From positions 1-11,483 of the forward strand of contig VGPB01000048.1 of NCBI GenBank assembly GCA_016875695.1: a DNA stretch of 11,483 bases, given 5' to 3'. Positions 1 to 6,023 of the stretch are shown here, in pieces. The number at the start of each line of letters is the position of its first letter. The first letter of the stretch is position 1. This DNA is from Chloroflexota bacterium (GTDB lineage Bacteria; Chloroflexota; Dehalococcoidia; UBA2979). The translations under genes were made by a program, and so were the position numbers. The notes under the pieces are model-generated. The model did not search any database, was not told the origin of the DNA, and saw only the letters and a list, made by a program, of their open reading frames with translations.

Positions 1-671
1 ACGTCGCCTCCGGGACGTGCAGCACGAGCGGCGCCTCCGGGCCGTCCTCGCCCTCGAGCGCGCGCGCGGCGTCGCCCTGCCAGTGCGGGTCGGCCGGGTC
101 GGCCGGCGCGATGATCGCGGCGATCTCGACGGTGGTCGCGACGCCCTCGACGGTCCAGCTCGGGTGCAGTGCGAGGCGCTGGCCGACGCTCAGCCCGCGC
201 TGCGCCGCGCTGTCCCGCCCGACGGCAACCGGCACGAGCTCCGGTAGGCCCGTGGTCTCGGGCACGCGCTGGCTTGCGACATAACTTACGCGCGTCTCGA
301 GGCCGGCGCGCGAGCGCAGCACGGCGCGCGGCGCGGGCGGCGTCTGCTCGTCAGGGCGCTCACCGCCCGGTGAGGCGAGGAGCAACGGGTCGGTGGTGAC
401 CGTGCACAGCTGCTCCACGGGCGATTCGCCGAGCGCGCCGCGATCCAGGTCCTCGGCGGCCGCCTGGAAGGGCATAGCCTCGAGGGGCACGCTGGCGAGC
501 GTGAGGCGTAGGTCCGGCTGCGCGGGCGGGCGCGTCCCGAGCGCGGCCGAGAGCGCGAGCCCGCGCATCACCTCGGCGAACTACGGCGCGGCGGCGAGCG
601 CTGCGGACAGCATGAGCGCGGCGAGCGCGGCGGCGGCGCGCCCGCCGCGCCAGGCGGTTCGCTACAGCCAC
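1..671 (-). pseudogene. FtsX-like ABC transporter permease, N-terminal part, broken and cut by the window edge
   Basis: Reading the - strand from 571 down to 2 gives 190 uninterrupted codons of protein-like sequence. It includes GLSVGQRLALH, then VEIAAIIAPADPADPHW, which resembles the extracytoplasmic domain of large FtsX/MacB-type ABC permeases. The gene continues past position 1. Upstream the same frame reads AAAALAALMLSAALAAAP (an apparent first membrane helix), then TAG at 583-581, then FAEVMRGLALSAALG. These permeases normally run straight on here. Further upstream the frame closes at TAG 664-662. Skipping one base of the CCC run at 641-643 joins the helix to VAVANRLARRR starting at GTG 671, a plausible basic N-terminus. 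So two lesions separate a likely start from the intact body. A fresh start at GTG 571 or ATG 568 is possible, but the GAGG there is too close to serve as a normal ribosome site. Family assignment is by motif recognition only. The lesions may be real decay or sequence error. Confidence 0.7.
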
Positions 672-728
672 CACGTGGTTGCCGGGCCGGTCACGGGTCA
701 CCTTGCGCGGGTCGCCGCGATGCGGGGA

Positions 729-746
729 GGCCCGCACCGACGGGCC
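729..746. repeat. Inverted repeat beside the divergent polA promoter, possible operator
   Basis: GGCCCG (729-734) and CGGGCC (741-746) are perfect reverse complements separated by CACCGA. The repeat ends two bases before the symmetric -10 core at 748-755, so it lies over the position of a -35 box, and no good -35 sequence is visible. An activator or repressor site is a reasonable inference. In DNA this GC-rich, a 6-bp repeat could also be chance. Confidence 0.35.
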
Positions 747-747
747 G

Positions 748-755
748 ACTATACT
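748..755. promoter_or_regulatory. Symmetric divergent -10 core (ACTATACT) for polA and the - strand permease
   Basis: On the + strand TATACT (750-755) matches the -10 consensus. On the - strand the overlapping bases read TATAGT (753 to 748), also a good -10. The + strand hexamer ends exactly six bases before the polA GTG at 762, which would place the transcription start at or next to the start codon, a leaderless arrangement. The - strand start would fall near 741, about 70 bases before the candidate permease GTG at 671. This is the only AT-rich patch in the surrounding sequence. Confidence 0.5.
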
Positions 756-761
756 GCGGGC

Positions 762-3563
762 GTGGCCGCTGTTCGTGAACGCCCGCTGTTGGTGCTGCTC
801 GACTCGCACGGGATCATCTATCGCTCGTTCTACGCGCTGCGCGACGTGTTGACAGTGCGGCGCACGGGCGAGTCGGTGGCCGCCGTGTTCGGCTACGCCA
901 ACAGCCTGCTGCACGTGCTTGCGGAGCTGCGCCCCACGTATGTGATCGCGGCCTGGGACGGCCCGCAGCCGACCTTCCGCCACGAGGTCACCGAGACCTA
1001 CAAGGCGACGCGCGTGTCCATGCCGGATGACCTGCGCCCGCAGATCGCGCGCGTGCGGCAGCTGCTGGAAGCGTTCCGCATCCCGATCATCGAGGCCGCG
1101 CGGTTCGAGGCGGACGACGTCGTCGGCACGCTCACCACGCAGGCCGTCGCGCAGGGCGTCGACGTCGTGATCGTGACGCTGGACAATGACCTCATCCAGC
1201 TTGTGCAGCCCGGCGTCACCGTCTACATGTACCGGCCGTACCAGCGCGACTACGTGCTGTACGACGAGACGGTGGCGCGCGATCGCTGGGGCTTCGAGCC
1301 ACGCCAGATCGTCGACTACAAGGCGCTCGTCGGCGACACCTCGGACAACATCCCCGGCGTGCGCGGCATCGGTGAGAAGGGCGCGGCGGCGCTCATCCAG
1401 CAGTGGGGCAGCGTGGAGGCGATGCTCGACCACCTCGACGAGGTGACGCCGGCGCGCGCGCAGAAGGCGCTGCGCGAGGGCGAGGAGGCCGCGCGCCAGT
1501 CGAAGCAGCTCGCGACGATTGTGAGCGACGTGCCGGGCGTGACGCTGGACCTAGAGCCGGCCGCGGTGCGCGACTACGACCGCGAGGCCGTGCTCGAGCT
1601 GTTTCGCGAGCTGGAGTTCCGTTCGCTGGTGAGCCGGTTGCCGGAGCACGTGACCGACCCGCCGTATGCCGAGCCGCGCGCGACGCCGGTTGCACCCCCA
1701 GCGAAGGCCGGCACGTACGAGGTGGTGATGACGCCGGAGCGGCTCGCCGAGGTCGTGGCGGAGCTGCGCATGCGCGGTCGCGCCGCGATCGAGCTCGTCG
1801 CGGACGCGGCGCACCCGATGCGGGCGGCCGACTGCCTCGTCGGCTTCGGGCTGAGCGTCGAGGCTGGACAGGGCTGGTACCTCCCGTTCGGGCACACGCA
1901 GGCGCCGCTGCTCGGCGACGAAGGCACGCCTGCGCCGTTTCAGCTCGCGCAGGAGGAAGTGCTGGCGGCGATCGTGCCCGTGATCGCGGACCCCGCGTTT
2001 CGGCTGGTCGCGCACAACGGCAAGAACGTGCAGCTGCCGCTCGCCGAAGCGCGCGGGGGGCGCTGGATCGAGCGGTTCGATTTCGACACGATGGTCGCTG
2101 CGTACCTGCTTGGCGACGCGAACGCGACAGTGCGCGGGCTCGCGTTCGACCGGCTCGGCCACGAGCTGGTCGAACCGAAAGTGCTGCTCGGCACCGGGCG
2201 CAAGGCGATCACGTTCGCGCAGACGGAGCCCGCGCAGTGCCCGCCGTACGCAGCTGGGAACGCCGATCTCGCGCTCCGGCTGGCCGATGCGCTCGCGCCC
2301 GAGCTCGTCGCGACGCACGTCGACGGCGTGTTCGCGGATATCGACCTGCCGCATATCCCCGTGCTCGCGCGCATGGAGCGCTGGGGCGTGGCGATCGACG
2401 TCGATGCGCTGCGCGAGCACGGCGCGGCGCTCGTCGAGCGCATCGTGGACGCGGAGCGCGCGGTCTACGCCGCGGTCGGCCACGAGTTCCAGATCGGCTC
2501 GCCGCAACAGCTCTCGGTCGTGTTGTTCGAGGAGCTCGGCCTGCCGCGCACGCGCAAGACCGCGACCGGCTGGACCACGGACGCCGACGCACTGGAAGCG
2601 CTGCGCGATGTGCATCCGGCGGTGGACGCAGTGCTGCAGTGGCGCGAGCTTACGAAGATCAAGTCGACGTATCTCGATACACTGCCGCTACAGGTGAACC
2701 CGCACACGGGACGTGTGCACACGGTGTTCTCGCAGGTGACTGCCGCGACCGGTCGGCTGTCCTCTAACGATCCGAACCTGCAGAACATCCCGGTGCGCAC
2801 GGAGGTGGGCAACGCGGTGCGGCGCGCGTTCGTCGCGCGCGGGTGCGGCGCCGATCCGGTATTCCTGTCGTTCGACTACTCGCAGATCGAGTTGCGCGTG
2901 CTCGCGCACGTGTCCGGCGACGAGGGGTTGCGTCGGGCGTTCCGCGAGGGACTCGACATCCACCGCGCAACGGGCGCGAGTGTGTTCGGCGTGCCGCTCG
3001 AGGGGGTGACGCCGGAGATGCGGCGGCGCGCGAAGGTGTTCAACTTCGGCGTGCTGTACGGACTCACGGCGTTCGGGCTGTCGACGCGCGAGCGCATCCC
3101 GCGCGCCGAGGCGGAAGCGTTCATCAGCGCGTACTTCGAGGCGTACCCGGCGGTGGCCGAGTGGCGCGAGCGCACCGTCAAGGAAGCGCGCCGCCTGGGC
3201 TACGCCGAGACGCTGAGCGGACGGCGGCGCTACATCCCGGAGCTGCGCTCCACCGACCACAACCGCCGCATGGCGGCCGAGCGCATCGCCATCAACATGC
3301 CGATCCAGGGCACCGCCGCCGACATCATCAAGATCGCGATGAACCGCATCGACGCCGAGCTCCTCGCGCGCCGCGAGGCCGGCAAGCTCGCGCGCATGGT
3401 GCTGCAGGTGCACGATGAGCTCATCTTCGAGCTGCCGCGCGCGGAGCTGGACGACGTGCGCGAGATCGCGCGCCGGCTGATGCCGTCGCTGCCGCTCGAC
3501 GTCCCGCTCGACCTCGACGAGAAGAGTGGCGCGTCGTGGGGTGAGATGGAGGCGGCGCGGTGA
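762..3563 (+). CDS. polA: DNA polymerase I (5' nuclease and polymerase active, proofreading domain degenerate)
   Basis: This 933-residue repair and Okazaki-fragment polymerase fills gaps and removes RNA primers. GTG 762 is chosen because family homology begins at once (LLVLLDSHGIIYRSFYAL); upstream codons in the same frame are not polymerase-like. The N-terminal 5' nuclease (about 1-290) keeps its metal ligands: LLDSHG, AAWDG, FEADDVVG, LDNDL and GDTSDNIPGVRGIGEKG. The middle domain (about 330-500) has the 3'-5' exonuclease fold, but its three motifs are lost: FDTET has become IELVA around E344, the exo II Asp is missing from HNGKNVQL, and exo III reads YAAGNAD with Asn at 500. The polymerase domain has motif A DYSQIELRVLAH (D705), the O-helix K758, F762 and Y766 in RRRAKVFNFGVLYG, and motif C QVHDELIFEL (D885). 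Phe at 762 is the form known to discriminate against dideoxynucleotides. No Shine-Dalgarno is visible, which fits a leaderless start. mutM follows 18 bases later. Confidence 0.97.
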   Translation: MAAVRERPLLVLLDSHGIIYRSFYALRDVLTVRRTGESVAAVFGYANSLLHVLAELRPTYVIAAWDGPQPTFRHEVTETYKATRVSMPDDLRPQIARVRQLLEAFRIPIIEAARFEADDVVGTLTTQAVAQGVDVVIVTLDNDLIQLVQPGVTVYMYRPYQRDYVLYDETVARDRWGFEPRQIVDYKALVGDTSDNIPGVRGIGEKGAAALIQQWGSVEAMLDHLDEVTPARAQKALREGEEAARQSKQLATIVSDVPGVTLDLEPAAVRDYDREAVLELFRELEFRSLVSRLPEHVTDPPYAEPRATPVAPPAKAGTYEVVMTPERLAEVVAELRMRGRAAIELVADAAHPMRAADCLVGFGLSVEAGQGWYLPFGHTQAPLLGDEGTPAPFQLAQEEVLAAIVPVIADPAFRLVAHNGKNVQLPLAEARGGRWIERFDFDTMVAAYLLGDANATVRGLAFDRLGHELVEPKVLLGTGRKAITFAQTEPAQCPPYAAGNADLALRLADALAPELVATHVDGVFADIDLPHIPVLARMERWGVAIDVDALREHGAALVERIVDAERAVYAAVGHEFQIGSPQQLSVVLFEELGLPRTRKTATGWTTDADALEALRDVHPAVDAVLQWRELTKIKSTYLDTLPLQVNPHTGRVHTVFSQVTAATGRLSSNDPNLQNIPVRTEVGNAVRRAFVARGCGADPVFLSFDYSQIELRVLAHVSGDEGLRRAFREGLDIHRATGASVFGVPLEGVTPEMRRRAKVFNFGVLYGLTAFGLSTRERIPRAEAEAFISAYFEAYPAVAEWRERTVKEARRLGYAETLSGRRRYIPELRSTDHNRRMAAERIAINMPIQGTAADIIKIAMNRIDAELLARREAGKLARMVLQVHDELIFELPRAELDDVREIARRLMPSLPLDVPLDLDEKSGASWGEMEAAR

Positions 3564-3581
3564 CGGCCGGCACGGAGGCCG

Positions 3582-4403
3582 ATGCCTGAGCTGCCTGAGG
3601 TCGAGACGATCCGCCGCGATCTCGCCCCGCTGCTCGTGGGGCGCACGATCGTGGCGACGCGCATCCACGCCAGCGCGGAGCGCCTGGCCGTCACGCACAC
3701 GCCGCGTGCGCTGGAGCGCACGCTCACCGGGCGGCGGATTGAGGCGCTGGAGCGGCACGGCAAATACCTCGTCGCGCGGCTCGACGACGGCCGGAGCTGG
3801 GTGCTGCACCTGCGGATGACCGGCTCGCTTGTGCACGCGCCGCAGTCCGAGGCGGCGGACCGATTCGAGCGCGCGCGCGTGGACTTCGACGACGGCAGTT
3901 CGTTGCGGCTACGCGACATGCGCAAGTTCGCGACGTGGCACCTGGTCCGCGACGCACGCGAGGCGATGCCGCACACGGGCCCGGACGCGCTCAGCGGCGC
4001 GTGGTCCGCGGCGTGGCTGCGCGCGGCGCTCGCGCGCCGCTCGGTGGCGGTGAAGGCGGCGCTGCTCGACCAGGCCGTCTGCGCGGGCGTCGGCAACATC
4101 TACGCCGACGAGGCGTGCTGGCTCGCGCGCATCGACCCGCGCACGCCCGCGTGCGAGCTGGGACCGCGGCGCGTGACGCGGCTGCACGCGGCGCTGCGCG
4201 AGACGCTCGCCGCGTCCCTCGAGCATCGCGGGTCGTCGTTCTCTGACTACCGGGACGGGCTGGGCGCCGCGGGGTGGCACCACGTGCACGTGCACGTGTT
4301 CCGCCGCGACGGCGCGCCGTGCGAACGCTGCGGCACTCCTATCGCGAAGGTGCGCGTGGCGGGACGCGGCACGCACTTCTGCCCGCGCTGCCAGCGCCGG
4401 TGA
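3582..4403 (+). CDS. mutM: Formamidopyrimidine-DNA glycosylase (Fpg/MutM)
   Basis: Bifunctional base-excision enzyme that removes 8-oxoguanine and Fapy bases and nicks the abasic site. At 273 residues it has the usual family length. It begins with the diagnostic MPELPEVETIRRDL, where Pro2 (after Met removal) is the catalytic Schiff-base residue and Glu3 the acid. Lys61 in ERHGKYLVARL matches the conserved beta-elimination-associated lysine. HLRMTGSL, DMRKFATWHLV and GVGNIYADEACW follow in family order. The C-terminus carries the DNA-binding zinc finger, CERC then CPRC. Two small oddities are Ala for the usual Gly after RKF, and a run GWHHVHVHVF before the finger, built from repeated CACGTG-like units in the DNA. 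GGAGG at 3574-3578 lies only three bases from the ATG. Close spacing after polA suggests one repair transcript. Its stop overlaps the next start as GTGA at 4400-4403. Confidence 0.97.
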   Translation: MPELPEVETIRRDLAPLLVGRTIVATRIHASAERLAVTHTPRALERTLTGRRIEALERHGKYLVARLDDGRSWVLHLRMTGSLVHAPQSEAADRFERARVDFDDGSSLRLRDMRKFATWHLVRDAREAMPHTGPDALSGAWSAAWLRAALARRSVAVKAALLDQAVCAGVGNIYADEACWLARIDPRTPACELGPRRVTRLHAALRETLAASLEHRGSSFSDYRDGLGAAGWHHVHVHVFRRDGAPCERCGTPIAKVRVAGRGTHFCPRCQRR

Positions 4404-4915
4404 TCGACGCGTTCTCGATGGCGTTCGCGCTCGTCTTCATCGCGGAGCTCGGGGACAAGTCGATGTTGCTCGCGCTCACGCTGGGCGCGCGCTATCCCGG
4501 ATGGTGGGTGCTCAGCGCGATCGCGATCGAGGCGACGGTCATAATGGGACTGGCTGTGCTGGGCGGCGTGCTCGCGGGCGCGGCGCTGCTGGCCGGGGTC
4601 GTGGCGGTCGGGTCCGGGCTCGCGTTCATCGGCTTCGGTGCGTGGTCGCTGCGCGACGACGGCGGCGACGACGATGCGCTCGGCGATGTGCGCTGGCGAA
4701 GCGGTGCGCTCGCGACCATCGCCGCGCTCGCCGTCTCGTTCTTCCTGTCGGAGTTGGGTGACAAGACGCAGGTGGCGGCGCTGTCGCTGGCGAGCGTGGA
4801 GCGCGCGGGGCGCGTCGGCGTGTGGGCGGGCGCGACGCTCGGAATGATCGCCGGCGGCGCGCTGGCGATCGCTGCCGGACAGCAGCTGCGCGTGCGCATC
4901 CCAGCGCGCGCGTAG
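4400..4915 (+). CDS. GDT1/TMEM165 (UPF0016) family membrane cation transporter, shortened by an in-frame TAG
   Basis: This family comprises inner-membrane transporters implicated in Mn2+/Ca2+ (H+-coupled) movement. Two copies of the signature are visible, ELGDKSMLLAL (Glu16) and ELGDKTQVAAL (Glu118), each inside a hydrophobic helix and separated by an acidic loop (DDGGDDDALGD). GTG 4400 is chosen because it gives the 4-base GTGA overlap with the mutM stop and an N-terminus, MIDAFSMAFALVFIAELGDK, typical of the family; ATG 4418 is an alternative. The frame stops at TAG 4913-4915 after 171 residues, which removes the final membrane helix that the same frame encodes immediately downstream. A truncated product would have an odd helix number compared with relatives. 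The ion specificity cannot be read from the sequence. Confidence 0.85.
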   Translation: MIDAFSMAFALVFIAELGDKSMLLALTLGARYPGWWVLSAIAIEATVIMGLAVLGGVLAGAALLAGVVAVGSGLAFIGFGAWSLRDDGGDDDALGDVRWRSGALATIAALAVSFFLSELGDKTQVAALSLASVERAGRVGVWAGATLGMIAGGALAIAAGQQLRVRIPARA

Positions 4916-4996
4916 CGTCGCATCGCGGGATGGACGTTCATCGCGTTCGGCGTCGTCACGCTCGCGCTCGCTGCGTTCGATCATGCAGGAACATAA
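4916..4996 (+). other. In-frame continuation of the GDT1-family gene beyond the TAG
   Basis: Immediately after the amber codon, the same frame runs for 26 codons to TAA 4994-4996. It reads RRIAGWTFIAFGVVTLALAA, then FDHAGT. UPF0016 proteins end with exactly this kind of segment: basic residues, then RYIAG or RRIAG, then a hydrophobic helix with FGVLTL. The frame is therefore ancestral coding sequence. Including it, the gene would have 198 codons, close to the usual size for bacterial relatives. Readthrough, a recent nonsense mutation or a base-calling error are the alternatives. Confidence 0.7.
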
Positions 4997-5051
4997 CGGC
5001 ACGCCGCGCACGCTCGTTGTCGACGACCTGTTGAACGCCGTACGCGTGTAC

Positions 5052-5081
5052 TTGTCCCGCGCGCGTCGCAGCCGATACAGT
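5052..5081 (+). promoter_or_regulatory. Candidate promoter for the alpha/beta hydrolase
   Basis: TTGTCC (5052-5057) resembles a -35 box. TACAGT (5076-5081) fits the TANNNT form of a -10, 18 bases away; GATACA at 5074-5079 is an offset alternative with a 16-base spacer. Transcription would start near 5088, leaving a short leader that contains AGGGAGG. It lies in the 118-base gap after the GDT1-family frame, where I see no other gene. Confidence 0.4.
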
Positions 5082-5096
5082 GTGGCCGGGAGACGC

Positions 5097-5103
5097 AGGG
5101 AGG
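5097..5103 (+). promoter_or_regulatory. Shine-Dalgarno for the hydrolase (AGGGAGG)
   Basis: A strong anti-16S match ends 11 bases before ATG 5115. The spacing is slightly long, but the next in-frame ATG (codon 12) would remove half of the membrane anchor, so 5115 is preferred. Confidence 0.5.
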
Positions 5104-5114
5104 CGTGAGCGGCG

Positions 5115-6014
5115 ATGATCTGGCTCATCGTACTTGCCGTAATCGCAATGCTATGCGCGCATGTGCTCGCTGCAATCTATTGCGCCGAGCTCTTCACACG
5201 CTCGAAGCGCCGCCGTGTCGAGGGCACGCCGGGCGACCTCGGCCTGCGTTACGAGGAGGTGCAGTTCGACGCAGACGACGACACGCTGCTGCGCGGCTGG
5301 TACCTCGAATCGCCGGGCGCGCGAGGGACGGTCGTGCTCGCGCACGACACCGATGGCACGCGCGCGGACCGGCACTGTGGCCTGTTCATGCTGCAACGTG
5401 ACTACCTGCGTCGCGGGTTCCATGTGATGGCGTTCGACCTGCGCGGCCGTGGGGAGTCCGGGGGCGTGCGCGACTACTTCGGGGCGCTGGAGCAGCAGGA
5501 CTTGGCGGCAGCCGTGAGCTACGCGCGCGAGCGCGCCGAGGCGCTGCCCGTGGTGCTGCACGGGTTCGGCCTGGGCGCCGCGCTGACGATCTGCGCGCTC
5601 GCGGAGGGCCTGGAGGTCGACGCCGCGATCGCGGACTCGCCGTTCACGTCGGCGCGCGCGTACTTGCGGCGCCGGTGGGCGGCGGTCCCCGCGCCCACGT
5701 TCCGGCTCGCACTGCGCATCGCGCGCGGGTACTTCGGGGCCGACGCCGACGCGACGCAGCCGCTGCGCGCGATCACGCACATGCCCGAGATCCCGTTGCT
5801 GTTTATCCACGGGAAGGCCGACCGCCTGGTGCCCCTCGCGCACACGCTGAACGTCGCTGGCGCCGCGCTCACTCGGCGCGTCGAGGTGTGGGCGGTGCCT
5901 GGCGTTGGCCACTGCGCCGCTTACCTGCACTCCCCGGACGCTTACCTGCGCCATTGCATGGACTTCATCGATTCGGTGCTCTCGGTGCGGCGGATCAACG
6001 TCGCCGCCGTGTAG
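5115..6014 (+). CDS. Membrane-anchored alpha/beta-hydrolase-fold protein lacking the nucleophile serine
   Basis: The 299-residue protein starts with a single hydrophobic helix (about 2-25) followed by RSKRRR, so it is probably anchored in the membrane with the basic side in the cytoplasm. The body has the serine-aminopeptidase/alpha-beta hydrolase layout: GTVVLAH, the MAFDLRGRGESGG strand-turn, the nucleophile elbow, IHGKADRLVP carrying the acid Asp236, and GVGHCAAY carrying His266. The elbow reads HGFGLGAAL, where relatives have G-F-S-M-G, so position 152 is Gly (codon GGC 5568-5570) instead of Ser. The oxyanion region is also unusual, HDTDG in place of a His-Gly motif. As read, it should not work as a classical serine hydrolase. 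A single A-to-G change from AGC would explain the main loss. It could be a pseudoenzyme, a binding protein or a recent mutant. The substrate is unknown. It lies apart from polA-mutM and has its own candidate promoter. Confidence 0.88.
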   Translation: MIWLIVLAVIAMLCAHVLAAIYCAELFTRSKRRRVEGTPGDLGLRYEEVQFDADDDTLLRGWYLESPGARGTVVLAHDTDGTRADRHCGLFMLQRDYLRRGFHVMAFDLRGRGESGGVRDYFGALEQQDLAAAVSYARERAEALPVVLHGFGLGAALTICALAEGLEVDAAIADSPFTSARAYLRRRWAAVPAPTFRLALRIARGYFGADADATQPLRAITHMPEIPLLFIHGKADRLVPLAHTLNVAGAALTRRVEVWAVPGVGHCAAYLHSPDAYLRHCMDFIDSVLSVRRINVAAV

Positions 6015-6017
6015 CAT
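6012..6017 (+). promoter_or_regulatory. Candidate leaderless -10 (TAGCAT) for the P1 aminopeptidase
   Basis: TAGCAT fits TANNNT and is followed by exactly six bases before ATG 6024, the same spacing as at polA (TATACT, six bases, GTG). There is no Shine-Dalgarno before this ATG. The hexamer begins with the stop codon TAG of the preceding hydrolase gene. No -35 is recognisable. Confidence 0.35.
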
Positions 6018-6023
6018 CGGCGC

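Noticed and set aside
393..761. Upstream extension of the polA reading frame
   Set aside because: The frame is open, but the translation is not polymerase-like, family homology begins at 762, and a promoter core lies at 748-755.
360..1433. Long - strand open frame over the polA 5' region
   Set aside because: It is the antisense of polA with Arg/His-rich low-complexity translation and no family motifs. Only its segment near 644-674 may be the displaced N-terminus of the permease.
5040..5051. GTACGCGTGTAC near-palindrome between the GDT1-family gene and the hydrolase
   Set aside because: The arms are only four bases and GTAC is self-complementary; too short to call an operator or hairpin.
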